64,000 bases of DNA, from the NCBI GenBank assembly GCA_027574665.1, contig CM050653.1:44528118-44592117 (forward strand), in the 5' to 3' direction. Under the pieces are notes generated by a model that worked only from the letters and a program-made list of their open reading frames with translations, did not search any database and was not told where the DNA came from. Below, piece by piece: positions 38,201-50,123 of the stretch. The position numbers and the translations under genes were made by a program. The stretch is from Rhynochetos jubatus. Lineage: Eukaryota; Chordata; Aves; Eurypygiformes; Rhynochetidae. Each line of letters opens with the position of its first letter. Within the stretch, counting starts at the first letter, position 1.

Positions 38201-38979
38201 TTGCATTTACTTCATAATAAAGACATAAACTAAACAAACAAAAAATCAGTTTCTAGCTTTTTATTCAGATAAGGAAAAATATTCTCTTAAAATGTTTTTT
38301 ATTTAAAAAATAATTTATCTAAATGAGCTTATATTTTCGGAAAGTACTTTCCCTGTGTTCAGTATTACATGCTGCAATTCAATCAAAACGGAATTCTTTA
38401 AAAGATTCAATTTTCTTCACTCTCTGCTTCCTTTATTTTTTTTTTTTCTCCTGAATATGTTCTGTCAGAAAGACACTAAGACTTTGTTTCAATATTTTTA
38501 TACATTAACAGAAAAGCTGATCTGGAACAGTTTTCTACACAGTAAAGAAAAAAAGCCCCAAAGCCTGGCATTAATTTCACAAATATTAAATATTGATATA
38601 TTCAACTGTTTAGGAAGAAAGCAAGTTTCTGCTGCTTATTACTGTGTTTTTTTAAATATGGCTTTAAAAAAGGCAGAAAGTCCTCCCACTATTTCATGCC
38701 CACTTGATTTTTTTTTTTTTAAACTACACAAACCTGTTTGTCTCATCACAGTTACTCTAAGGGGATTTAACTTTTCTTAGTTATTATTTTATTAATCTGT
38801 AATACTAATCTGTAGCCAGTTAAGTGAGATTTATCAGTTATCGAGGAGGTTTTATATTAAAGTTACAGTTAGTGCAGATCCTCTAAAAGTAAATATGGAT
38901 ATTTTTATAACGAGGTTAGAGGGTACACAGTTTCTTTGAAGCCTGAAAGCAGAAATGCTGGAATGACAGAAATGTCTTT

Positions 38980-38998
38980 GGGGGGGGGGGGGGGGGGG
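38980..38998. repeat. Poly-G homopolymer (19 nt)
   Basis: Nineteen G residues follow aatgtcttt and are followed by agg. This is the third G tract, in the same orientation as the other two. Confidence 0.85.
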
Positions 38999-39518
38999 AG
39001 GTCAGTAGAAGAGGATAGGAAATACCTTCATAAAATCTGAAAAGCACATTCCAGTTCTCTGATAATAGATGCCATAGCTCAGTGTTTGCTAGATTTTAGC
39101 TAAGCTGATAAAGAACAGTGAAGTGGGGAAAAAAAGTTAGGAACTCAAGCAAATACTGACTATTAATGGTTTGACTAGCACATTTACAAATAAGGAATTT
39201 TCTGGGCATGAGTGAAATTCAAACAAGTATAATGGCAGATCAATTTAGCTGAATTGAAGGTCATTTTAATATTTGAATAGCTAATATTTTCTGCTCAGGA
39301 GGGCCAGACATTTAATCCATGTCAAGAACAGTTCAGATTTGTGTGAGAAAGGGATTGCAGCACTGATTTCCAGCATTTTTCCAAGAAAATTTATTTCCAA
39401 TAAATTCAACTTTTTTACTTGGTAAATTATACAGATTAACAGCTTAAAGCTGTATTATCAGAGACAGGGAAAGGATCGACTAGATAGATATCAGAGGCCT
39501 CTAGAGAACAAAAGAAGA

Positions 39519-39582
39519 TATATAAATATGTGCATATGCATATATGTATATAAATATGACATCAATACATACATACACACAA
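39519..39582. repeat. AT-rich alternating simple repeat
   Basis: The stretch atataaatatgtgcatatgc, then atatatgtatataaatatg, then acatacatacacac, is a degenerate TA/TG/CA alternation with a palindromic gcatatgc centre. It is low-complexity DNA. Confidence 0.75.
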
Positions 39583-40030
39583 TTAGATGTGATTGCCTGT
39601 GCCTGGTGTATAACTAGTAATTGGCTAATCAAAAGATTTCTAAGCTTCCAGTTCAGTAAAAATTACCTGGATGATAATTACCATTTATTCTTTTCTTGCT
39701 TTGAACAATTTAGTTTTAAATCCAAGAAAAAAGGGATGATTTTCTGCATGAAATTTCCAGCACTTCTTAATTTAGCTAGCATATATCTGTATCTGTCATT
39801 TACAAGTCAGAATACAGGAAAAAGTAATTAGGGGGAAAAAAATAGTACTTAAAAGATAGAAACTAAAAGAACACCTAAGTACTTTGAAGATCATATTTGG
39901 GGCAGAATACCTAAAGATTTCCTAGTTTTATTTAAACCAGTTTTCTAATCCCCTGTACACTTTACTTGTACGGTAAAAGGGCATGGATCCTATTTTTGGG
40001 TCTGCTGTCATATTTTAAATAAATCATATT

Positions 40031-40120
40031 ATTTCCCTGTCTCATTTTCCACATTTCTAAATAGGGATAATAAGATTTATCTGCCTTGGCAGTACATTAA
40101 AGACAGTATAAAGCTCCAAA
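40031..40120 (+). mobile_element. MIR SINE core/3' relic
   Basis: The plus strand reads tttccctgtctcattttcc, then acatttctaaatagggataa and taagatttatctgcc. After a gap come attaaagacagtataaagctcc. These match the MIR blocks tgcctcagtttcctcatctg, taaaatggggataata, cctacctcatagg and gattaaatgagataa...taaagcgc in order. The tRNA-like head is not visible. Divergence is high, as expected for MIR. Confidence 0.6.
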
Positions 40121-41144
40121 TTATTATTTCTTATTAACACACATACATGAACACCTAAGCAAAGGAGATCACATTCTGCTGATGAACCTAAAGTAGGAGA
40201 CTGGCCAAGTGCCATGGAACTAAAATTCTGATCTTCATGGAGAAAATTTAAAAAGCATGAATTTGCGCATATTTGCAATGTATTTGAGAGAGATAAATTA
40301 ATTTATTTCAAGTCAGTTTTCTGACCCACTGCAGAAAGAGGACACAAAGAGGGAGGTAGCATGGTCATGGAAACCCTTACTTGGGAAAGCTGCTGTTTTA
40401 AGCAGCTGTGTTACAGGATGAGTCCAAGACCCAGAGGTGCTTCCAGCTCTTGGGTCCTGCTGTGGGCAGCAGCTCTCTTCTGAGTGTTCGTTTATTGTAA
40501 CATGGACTTAATGTCCTGCAGTTCCCATGAGACGAAAAATCCAAGTACCTTACCCAGAGATATTCCAGGCATGAACCCAGTCTTGTCCAGGAGCACAAAC
40601 ATTTACACTTGCCAGCAGTTAACAGACAGTCCAGAAAAGTACTGCTTGGCTTATGGTCATTTCCCATGTTTATTGTAGTGATGAGTATAACAATGGACAG
40701 AAACTGTGTAATACTGTAATATGATCACTGACAAAGAAATAAGTAATTAATATTAAGCAGAATAATTTTTAGACTTTTTTTTTAATTGTAAAAACTTACA
40801 GAAACAAGATAGAAGGATTAGTTTGAATTGTACGCATTTCTATAGTGTTCTGTAACAACCATTTATGTATGGTGTGAATGCATGGGAACTGGAAAGTGAA
40901 AGGAAGCAAAGCCATTAATCAGCTTGCTAATGTGTTTTCCTTATCAGGCTGAAAGAAGTGCTAAGAACAAGCAGGTAGCATACATTATGAAAAAGAGATG
41001 AAGTGTCAGATACGGCTCTCTGAGGTAAATCTGTGCAGAGGGAGAGATTTAACTTTTCCCTTAATATAAAATATCTCAATGATAAGAAGATACTCTTGTG
41101 TGTATACTGACCTGGTATATATTTCTGAATCTAATGCATGTTTC

Positions 41145-41205
41145 CCAGGTGACATTAGGCAAGTAACTCAAATCTCCGGTATCATCAGTATGTGTATACC
41201 TCAGC
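41145..41205 (+). mobile_element. Possible MIR SINE fragment
   Basis: The words aggtgacattaggcaagtaa and ctcaaatctccggtatcatc resemble the MIR core segment gtgaccttgggcaagttact-taacctctctgtgcctcag. Only this short block matches well, so chance is not excluded. Confidence 0.3.
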
Positions 41206-44200
41206 AGTAACCTATAATCAGTTCCCTTCTCAGCCAGTTCATTACCAATATAAAAAAATACGGTATTTCATCCTCCTTTGATGTGTCATGTCATCTGCCT
41301 CTACATGATTGCAGCCACCTGCTGTAAGCATCCAGGTGATTTTTAAAGCAATCCTGAACCTTAGCACTGTGGGATCTAATATGGGGAACCCATTCTCTCT
41401 TTTTTTTAACCACTACCTAGTGTGGTGTGATGTCTTTAAACACTGTTGTAATAGATATAACAATAATCATATTGGTAAATTCAACCTTTTTATTGTAATT
41501 CATAACGTGACCATTTTTTAGGTCAATTTAATGTTAACAGCTCCTTAACTTTGTTTGATAGTTGTATAGTTTTGGGAAATTATTTGGCATCTAGTCATCT
41601 CAAACCTTAATTTGGAATGCAGATAAATCTCAAGTGCTAGAAGGGAATTCAGCCCTAATATAACATCATAGCTGTGATCTAACTAGTCCCCTTTTATCAT
41701 CGACTTTCCACTTCATCATTTATACTGATGTTGTGTGAGAGTAGAAAAGATGCCATTTGGTGGTAACTGGGATGCAATACGTACGTGCTCAGCTGAAATG
41801 ACATTTTTTTTGTGCCATGCATCATTAGGTACTTCAGTAATTCATGATTGCACAATAGAATGACAAGTTCACTCCAAGTTTGATGTACAGCTCTCTTCCG
41901 TCTATTTGTGTAAGTTGACTTTCAATAAATGAAAGCAACAGTGTCCCATAGGGGACTGAGGAAACTGATTTCTCTTGCAGCTTTGGGACACATAGGAAGA
42001 TAATCTGCTCTTGATCATATACAGAAATGATTTGCTTCATCTGCATTTTGCAGCATACCCTTTGGAAAGAAGCCATCTACAGATCTGGAGCTCTGTGTTG
42101 TTATACTGTTATTAAATTTGGTTTCACATATAGAGTGTTCTGATTCACCTCTGAGATATTGTTATTGACTGAAAACTGATCTTCTTGGGCCACAAAATTC
42201 ATCTTTATACAGCAACACTTGAGTTGATCTCTAGAGAAGGACTGTTGCAAAACCACATAAATTTTAAAAAAGTGCATATTGACATACTCAGCATACAAAA
42301 TACCAGAATGGAGCTGTAGAATTTAACTTTTTTTTTTCCTCTAGTTTATTTATATTTTAGAAATTATTAAAAATTGTATTTTTTTCCTGTTATGTTAGTT
42401 TTGATCATCTGTATATAGAGGGGTATATACAACAGACTTGTAGATTCCATGTACTGTGAGGCCATTGTAATTGATTATGATGGACAGTTTTCTAGAATAT
42501 CCGACATGTAGGATATGTATGTTGTTGTATCTTGCTTACCTGAAAAACATATAAATTAAAGGGACATTCTATTAAATTAAAAAAAAAAAGTACCCAAGTA
42601 AGATTCAGTTCCATCAAAAGTAAGAACTTAAAAGAAAGCATATGATAAGTACCTCAAACCGGCTTGAATAAATTTCGTTCAGCACTTGTCTGGAATTCCT
42701 AAGAGTACATTAATTTCTTTCAAAGCAAGTGTATACATGAATACACTAAAGGTCTGCACAGAAAACCCAAATCATTACCACTCTGTTGGAAACTATAATT
42801 GTATTAATAATTGCTTTCAACCTGTATAATCATTGTAATTTTAGTGCGGTAGAAGAATTTGCTAGTGACCTATGCTGATGCAAAAAGAGAGATAGTACTT
42901 TTCTTACACTTTGAGGTAACCTTTGCTGGTTTGTTAGGAATGGCAAACACAGTGACAATATGAAGCTCTTTGGAGATGTGAGTGTCCTTGAGCCAAATGT
43001 TTTAACTGCCCAAAGCATCAGATGCACTTATATAAGTACTCACCTATTTCATTAAAACCCTGTGGTGAGAATTTCAAATGATTTGCAATCTGCAGCTAAT
43101 TTCAAGTTGAGATCTTGTGGAGAGCTGGTGAAATAATAGAATTAATTACTGAATAGTATAATGGAAATCAGAACATGTAATGAATCGTATTCTTAGCGGT
43201 GTCCTATATCTACCAGGAACATTTGACAAGGGTGCAGGGGAGGAACAGGTTAAAGGTACTTATTTCTTCTATCTTGACCCTTCATATAGTTCAAAGTACA
43301 CTCAGGAGGGCCTTAAACTGCGTTGGTTGGCTGTGGGTCCTTTTCGCTTGGTACCTGCTGTGCAGGAGAAATATGCGAGTGAGTGGTCATCTGCTGGGTG
43401 CCGTTGTGGGACAGTGAGAGAAGGGGTTCTGTCAGTCTTTCATGCCTGAGGAATTTCCACTTTGCTGTTGCCAAATCTACTGACGTTATGGTTGGTGCCT
43501 TCAGCTAGCACAAAGTAACTGTAGGAGCGGGGGGAAACTTGGTCCGATGTCCAAGTAAACAATTAGTTATAATCTCCGCTCTTGAGTGCAAGCCAGGAGA
43601 AGAAAGTGAAGGCATGCAAGAAACGAGTCTCAGAGCTTATCCTGAATAAGCACATGGCAATAAGCTTCCAGGCTCCCACTGATATTAACAGCTGAGCTAT
43701 AAAAATGTCTTTCAGTTTAAATCCAGGCTCCCCTATTGATTTCCAGCTTGATTTTTATATGAATGTCATATCTCTCTCTTATCAGCTTCGTGCAGCTCTA
43801 GTTGGTTTGGCACTTTGTGGTGTTCTTGACATTGTTCAGAGAGATGTTAAGTTAAAGCTGAACAGCTTCCTTGACCTGAAATTTAAACAAGACTGTGACA
43901 GTCCTGGAACTTTACTTAAAACTCAGAAACATGTCTTCCAAAGTACCTGAAACCTGCCTTTTAAGAAGCATTTCAGTGAGGCCCATTGCTAGCAGTAGCT
44001 ATTTAATAATTTGGGAGCAAATAATAACTGTTTAGTATTTTGATAGACACTGTTCAACTAGAGAACAAAAAATGATTTAGGAAGGAGATTCTAATGTTAA
44101 TCTGAAGTCTGTGGGAAAATTTTCTTCCCCTACCAAAGAAGGTCTTTTTGTTTCCCAGAAATACATGAGTTGATGTGGGTGCCTTTTGCAGGATGAAATG

Positions 44201-45275
44201 AGTAAACCTGTAGGTTTCACAGTCATTTTGTCTGCATTAGCATCAGCTGTGTGTTTTTGCAGTTGCTAAAAGAAACACTGAGGATGGGTTGGAAGAGACA
44301 CTGAATAATGGAAGTATGTTGTGATCCTGTTAAAGAAAAAGAAGGTATGGTAAGTTAAGATTATCCCTTAAAAAATTCTAGGATGAGGTTCATATGGGGG
44401 TTGGCAATGGTTGCGGATGTTACAGAGAATGAATGATAAACCTATTACTTTTTAGTCATAACTGAAGTTCTTTGCTCCAGCAAGTCACTATCTAAAGGCC
44501 ACAATTACTATTAGGAGTTTGTATCCCCTTTTTGTAAAGGGTTATTGGTTGCTGTCCAACTGAAAGCTAAAATTGGCCAGGAACTGAAAACTAAAAATAG
44601 GAAGAAATATCAAAAAAAGAACACATAAGCTTTTAAGACCTTTGAAATGGCAACATAGGGAAGTTTTCTAAGGAATGGGCTGGGGAAATGACTGCAAATT
44701 GGAAAGAACTGGCTTGTGTGGTAACATCTCCTTTCTCTGCGATCACTGTTTTGAGGTGGTGTTTGAACCCTTTAGACTCCTTTCTGGTCCGTTGCTTCCC
44801 AGTAACTTTGCTAGTTAGGATGTTTCTGTTAGGAGAATATAAAGAACATTCATTGATTTCCTTTCAGGTCTTGCAAATTACTGCCTTGTGATCATATTTC
44901 CTACTGAACAGGGCAGAAGACTTTCATAGTCATGGTTGGAAGGTGTCAAATTAGATAAAGATATATATTAAGTTTCATGGATTGTACACAATGCTTTACA
45001 TACGTGCAAAGACAAAATCTCCTCTGACCTTAATGGTGATGAACAGTATTTGATGTTTTATTTTTTTTTTTAAATCAGGACTACTTGGAATTTAAAAGTA
45101 GATTGCCAGGACATGCAAAGAGGAGAAAGGAATTACACACCTGAATTAAGTACATGGAGAATCTGAGGAAAAAATAATCTTGCTTTGATGAGCTAATTAC
45201 TCTTAATTGGCTTGTAGAGAGCTTTTTTGGGGAAGGGAGTAAGGTGTGGATAAAAGTGATGTAAGGATTTCATAA

Positions 45276-45310
45276 CTGATTACAGCAATTTCACACCTTG
45301 CTGTAATCAG
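45276..45310. repeat. Perfect hairpin, 13-bp arms, 9-nt loop
   Basis: The arms ctgattacagcaa (45276-45288) and ttgctgtaatcag (45298-45310) are exact reverse complements around tttcacacc. Pairing stops at both ends. The hairpin is not part of a recognised transposon. Confidence 0.9.
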
Positions 45311-46297
45311 ATGCTGACTGAAGTATAGCAAGTATGCTCACCGAAGATAACAACAAGTCTCATGCCTTGTTATAATATTACTCAATTTACAAGAAATTCC
45401 ATGAGGTAGCTATGTGCAAATGAAGTGAACTTACCACATGAAATAAAAGCAAATGAACTGATGTCTGTGGAAAACAACATAATGCATCAGGGGATACAAA
45501 GTAAAAGTGATAAGGTTTTATTTATTTGACATGGTATAATTTTGTTTATTTGTAGTTGATAATATGACCTCATCAACACATAGGTCTGTTAGGGGTGAAT
45601 ACTTCATAATAAAAATGTATTTTCTTTCTGTAGTAGAAGCAGTTCATAGTAATGTTTTGGATGCTTTTGTTTGTATCTGTCTGTTGATTTATAGATGGGC
45701 ATCTTTTGTGTATGTAAATAAACTACATAATGAAGGTTAATTCAAATAACATCGGGTTTATCTGGTAGGGAATTCTTAAGTAGCTTTTATGTCTTGTGAA
45801 AAAGAATTGCATGGGTCCAGCTCTTGTGGCAGTTTGAGTCTCCAGGGAGTCTTTGTACAAATAAGCAGACTGGAGTCTTAATTCAGTAGAGAGCAAGCGC
45901 AGCAAGAGAAGCACTCAGATGATCCAGTTCATTGTATCCCTGTTGCTAAGCAGACAGGCTTTTGTACCAGTTGGAACATTTTCAGGCTCTGTGGCTGCAT
46001 TCCTAGATGAGCTGCAATAATTAAATGTGAAAGCAGTGATTGCCAGCGTTGCTTGCCAATTCTAGTTTTATAAAAAGGGGCAAAACCATCTGATCAGCCC
46101 TAGACAGAAACAGAAATTTGTTTGACCTATAATTATGTGCCAAACCAATGGTAGTGTGTGTTTAAAGAAACAAAAACATAAAATCCTCATAAGCTATGGA
46201 TTGTCTTACTATTTTGAGAGGAGATACTCCTTTTGTGTAGGGAATACCCTGGAGGAGGAAATTCCCTTCAAGTGACTCTCCTTCTACTGGTAATGGC

Positions 46298-46315
46298 TTT
46301 TTTTTTTTTTTTTTT
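46298..46315. repeat. Poly-T homopolymer (18 nt)
   Basis: Eighteen uninterrupted T residues were counted directly. No retroposed body is recognised next to them. Confidence 0.8.
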
Positions 46316-46786
46316 ACTTATTTCAAGGCTTTTTGAACTTCTGATTTCGCTAGACACTGAGTAAATACTTTTTATGTAATGGATAACACTAGGTATTATC
46401 TGTAATCTGCTGTTTTTCCAGTTTGTGTTGTCTCATCAGCTTTTTCAGCCTCCTCTGCTAGGGACTGAATAACAAGGGAGAGGGAACTGAACTTTTTGCT
46501 TCTTCTCAGTTGACAGCTGCAGGGGTGGAGAAGTGGCAATAATAAACTTCTGGGTTCCATCTGAGTGAAAAGGCTTATACAGTTATTTTCTATCCATTTG
46601 GATGGACTGTGGAAGGAGCACAGCGCTAGGGGTGATTCTCATTGCTAAATACTGTAGAACAGTCTGATAAATACAAGTTTTGGTACAACCCAGAGAATAA
46701 AACCAGCTCTACTAAAAATGTGGTTGGTTTGTTTGTTTTTTTCCTTTTGCAAATTTATCAAAAGAGGAAAAATGTTTCTCCAACAT

Positions 46787-46826
46787 AAAAAGATTATCAG
46801 AAAAAGATTATCAGTAAAAGATTGAG
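46787..46826. repeat. Tandem repeat, 14-bp unit, about 2.9 copies
   Basis: Two exact copies of aaaaagattatcag are followed by a diverged third copy, taaaagattgag. This is a short minisatellite produced by slippage. Confidence 0.85.
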
Positions 46827-47685
46827 TATTAAAATGGACTTTTTTATCTTACCAGGCTGGTACTAGAATTTTTTGTTATTTATGTAATTTCAAGTTTTTG
46901 ATATTTGACAGTTTCTGTGTAATTTCTCCCATCTTCTGACCTGCACATAAGCTTGTTTCACATTCAGTAAAAGACCAAGTGAGAAAAGACGTGGGACAAC
47001 CTGCCTCCTTATTGACTTCTACCTCAGAGCTCCTTGCTAACTTGCCTACAAGTGATGTATTGCATTTTTGGGGTTTTTTTGGTGGGCTGCACAAGCTCCT
47101 ACATTGATACAAGGAAGTAGTTGGAATTTAAGTTTCTCCCATCATGAAATGAGACTTGTCCTTCTGCAAATGATGGCTTTGCAGATATGGCTTTTTTCCC
47201 CACTGGAAAATAACTTTACATTAAAGCTTCCAGACACCTTTTGTAAAACTAGATATGTTTTATTCTCCTATAGATAGGAGAGAAAAGATCAGAGTTCAAG
47301 CCATAACTCGATAGTGGTGCTGGAGGCTTCCCTTGCAAGATTAAGAATTCTCAATGTGAAAACCATGCATTGCTCGGTGCTTTCAGAAGAAGCTATATAA
47401 AGGTAATTTGTGAGGTCTCTAATATCCAGTAATCATTTTTCTTCATACAGGTCAAACGGTTGTGGGTGAATACAAAATTATGAAGTAAGTCTAAAGTTGT
47501 CTTTTTATTTTATTTTTAGTTTTTCTATTTGTATAATGAATATTATAAAGCTCTGTCAGTTTGTCAAACGGAGTCAAGTAAAAATTGTAGGACTTCCACT
47601 GGGTGTGGTGGTCAGGGAACAGGCATCAAAACAACATGAAGTAGCTTTGATTGATGGTATAGGAACATGTCCTACTTATTCAGAG

Positions 47686-47800
47686 TGTTAGGGGTTAGAA
47701 GGGACCTCCAGAGATCATCTAGTCCAACCCCCCTGCCAGAGCAGGATCACCTAGAGCAGATCACACAGGAACAAGTCCAGGTGGCTTTGGAAAGTCTCCA
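47686..47800 (-). mobile_element. CR1 LINE 3'-tail fragment
   Basis: The plus strand reads gttagaagggacctccagag, then atcatctagtccaacccccc and tgccagagcaggatcaccta, then gagcagatcacacaggaaca and aagtctcca. This is close to the reverse complement of the avian CR1 3' untranslated end. The terminal catagaat repeat is lost or very short. About 115 bp remains, from a minus-strand, 5'-truncated insertion. Confidence 0.9.
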
Positions 47801-49534
47801 TTCTTCCTTTGGTTGCAAATAAAACTTCAGCTGCTACTTTGAATTTACCAATAGTGCTAAGTTATTTCTTCTTAATAGCTGGTTAATTTTTCACCTGATT
47901 GATTTGTCACTGAACCGTTACCCTTCACTGATAGCTGTTGTTGCCACAAATTTTGCTCGTTTTAATTATGGCTGATATCAAGATTTGCTCTTGTGCCTTA
48001 GTTCAGGCTGAAAGGCACATTTTATCCTGTAAACAAAACAATTAAAAATGCATGGAGAGGAATAGCTGTGAATAATGTACATGTATAAATGGCTTACATA
48101 AGACAGAATGATATATAATGCTTATGGCACTAATATGTTGTTTCCCATCTTTCTGCTATTGTATTGCCTCATTGTAGGTTAAATATATAATGTGACTATT
48201 TATTTGTCTGTGTTGCTGGGCTAACATTTCACTGTGCAGTAGCTCCCCTCTCCTCATAAAACTTGAATTTTTGCTCTTGGGTGAACTGATGTGAAATTCC
48301 CTTAGTGTTTTAGCTGACGTATAATTATCTAACTATTAAACCAAACTCCATGAAGAATCAGAATAGGCTTAATGGGTGTCAAGGAATGTAAAGTGATCAG
48401 TGCTAACAAGGAAGGGTGAAAGACCCAGACAGTATTTCTAGGAATATATCCAAAATGCTCTGTGGTTGATGGTTCCTTATAGGAGGATGCTTGATCATTT
48501 ATCTATTGAACCTACCCCAAGGCATTTGCTATTCATGGTTATTAGCTTGAATAGAATATCACTACTTTTGATGGAGAATACTTTCAGGTACTGACCCCTG
48601 TGTGAGGACATGGACCAAGGTCTCTCAGCTGTCTTCCTGAGCTGGATGGAGCTGCATCTCAGCTCTATTTGATTGCTTAGGCACCTAGTCTTTTACCTGC
48701 GGTTTATGCCTGGCTGTTTGACTTCGCAGTGCAAACATATGCAGGAGCGTGCATACCCAGGCTCCTTACTCAAGGTGCAGAGGAGCACTGGGTCTCACTC
48801 TGGGGACTGCACCTCCTGTGACATGGGGCTGTCGGGGTGCACTGGAGGAGTCTCCCAACAGTGGGAGAGAGGAGTGCTTGGGGAGCACATGAGTTAGCAC
48901 TGATGCTTAGATAGGAGGAAGGGCCTTGTAAAACTTCAGAAACATACTCTGAGGATGCCTGCCCAGTACTGCTGCTTTAAAAATGGGCAAAGATTAAGCT
49001 GCTGACAGGCATCCTGCACGTGGGACAATGTTGGCACAAGAGTGCCTATGTGTTGAAAGGAATAACAATATTTGCAACAGCTCCTCTATGCAGGCAGATC
49101 CTGCCATTGCCTTAACAAGTAGTTCAATACAAACAAGTCTTGAATCGGAGATATTTCACAATTTTAGTAGGTGGAAGGGTTTTGAAACTCACCTTGGGAA
49201 ACAAATATTTGTGATTAGTTGCTTCATAAATACATTCATGAGGAATATTCATCGGCTGTACAGGAGAGTTTCTGACTGGGATTTGACTTGCATGCACGTA
49301 CTAGGACAAATTTTCTACCACAGGCAATTACAATAATTTAGAGCAAGACATGATGAGAATAAAGAGTAGAAACAGCAGTTGTAGTTGCTTTAGTGATTCT
49401 GTTTCATCTAATTTCTAAGAACAGCTGCCATATTCATTTTTAATTATTTTCTGATTTCAAGATAAATAATATAGAAGATGATGATATTTGATTGTAAAAA
49501 ACCCCTACCTTCATTATATTCATTTTTAAGGAAA
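47801..49534. other. Non-coding sequence with a GC-richer patch
   Basis: No gene is recognised. Bases 48590-48900 are clearly richer in G and C than the surroundings and hold a 74-codon frame (48673-48897) with no known domain. CpGs are few, so this is not a CpG island. The patch could be an old unrecognised repeat. Confidence 0.6.
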
Positions 49535-49553
49535 ATTCAGGTTGGAAAGGACC
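49535..49553 (-). mobile_element. CR1 LINE tail, left part, split by LTR
   Basis: The short block attcaggttggaaaggacc matches the last bases of the reverse-complement CR1 3' end. The element resumes at 50124 with ggacctcaggagg, so the LTR between them landed inside this older CR1. Confidence 0.75.
49549..49553. repeat. Target-site duplication, left copy (ggacc)
   Basis: The word ggacc lies directly before the LTR start and is repeated directly after the LTR end at 50124-50128. A 5-bp duplication is typical of several avian endogenous-retrovirus classes, including ERVL-like ones. Confidence 0.75.
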
Positions 49554-49810
49554 TGTGTTGGTTTTGGCTGGGATAGAGTTAATTTTTTTCAGTAGCTGGT
49601 ATGGGGTTGTGTTACGGATTTGTGCTGAAAATAGTGTTGATACCTCAGGGATGTTTCTGTTACTGCTGAGCAGTGATTACACAGAGTCAGGGCCTTTTCT
49701 GCCCGTCACACCACCCCACCAGTGAGTGGGCTGGGGGTGCATAAGAAGTTGGGAAGGGATACAGCCAGGACTGCTGACCCTGGCTGACCAAAGGAATATT
49801 CCATACCATA

Positions 49811-49818
49811 TGACGTCA
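49811..49818. promoter_or_regulatory. Perfect cAMP-response element in LTR
   Basis: TGACGTCA is the full palindromic CREB/ATF site. It lies in the U3 part of the LTR just upstream of the TATA box, as expected for a proximal promoter element. Its CpG is intact, although methylated CpGs decay fast, so the LTR may be fairly young or the site is preserved. Confidence 0.7.
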
Positions 49819-49827
49819 TGCTCAAAG

Positions 49828-49833
49828 TATAAA
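49828..49833 (+). promoter_or_regulatory. LTR TATA box
   Basis: TATAAA within agtataaagg lies 9 bp after the CRE. Transcription would be expected to begin about 25-30 bp downstream, near 49858, which would mark the U3/R border. Confidence 0.65.
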
Positions 49834-50123
49834 GGTGGGGGATGTTTGAAAGCAGTGGTGTTTGTTTTCCCAAGTAACTGTTACATGTGCTGGAGCCCTG
49901 CTTTCCTGTAGATGGCTGAACACCTGCCTGACGATGGGAAGTAATGAATTAATTCCTTGTTTTGCTTTTCTTGCGTAGCTTTTGCTTTACCTGTTGAACT
50001 GTCTTTATATCAACCCTCAAGTTTTCTGACTTTACTCTTCCAATTCTTGCTCCCATCCCACCAGGGGAGAGTGAGTGAGCGGCTGTGTGGTGTTTAGTTG
50101 CTGGCTGGTTTTAAACCATGGCA

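Larger units (their letters stand above)
34902..40030. other. Non-coding unique AT-rich sequence
   Basis: No gene is recognised. The interval contains two poly-G tracts, a 12-bp palindrome TGCATGCATGCA at 36840-36851 and a short tandem of the 11-mer aaaatatttcg near 36569-36592. It also holds a strong donor-like site at 38132 and an alternating purine-pyrimidine AT tract at 39519-39582. The 119- and 141-codon frames at 37615 and 38355 are Phe/Leu/Cys-rich and unfamiliar. Confidence 0.65.
40121..47685. other. Non-coding sequence, mostly unique
   Basis: No gene is recognised. The interval holds a weak MIR-like match (41145-41205), a 13-bp perfect hairpin (45276-45310), an 18-nt T run and a 14-bp tandem repeat (46787-46826). 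A GC-richer patch at 43180-43460 has two overlapping frames of 89 and 72 codons with no known domain. Confidence 0.6.
49554..50123 (+). mobile_element. Solo LTR of an avian endogenous retrovirus (570 bp)
   Basis: The element starts TGTGTTGGTTTTGGCTGGGA and ends TTTTAAACCATGGCA, giving canonical TG...CA termini, and is flanked by the 5-bp duplication ggacc. Its start matches an LTR family I know as abundant in birds. No internal gag, pol or env sequence and no second LTR is present, so it is a solo LTR left by recombination between the two LTRs of a provirus. The plus orientation is inferred from its promoter: a palindromic CRE, TGACGTCA, lies 9 bp before a TATA box. I did not find a clear AATAAA polyadenylation signal. 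The exact family name and class (ERVL or ERVK) cannot be given from reading alone. Confidence 0.88.

Noticed and set aside
43180-43449. Two overlapping plus frames in a GC-richer patch
   Set aside because: Alternative frames over the same DNA with no known domain. No clear acceptor or donor pair was found.
44925-44955. tcatagtcatggttggaaggtgtc resembling a CR1 tail
   Set aside because: Fewer than 25 bp match and the sequence then diverges at once, so it is not distinguishable from chance.
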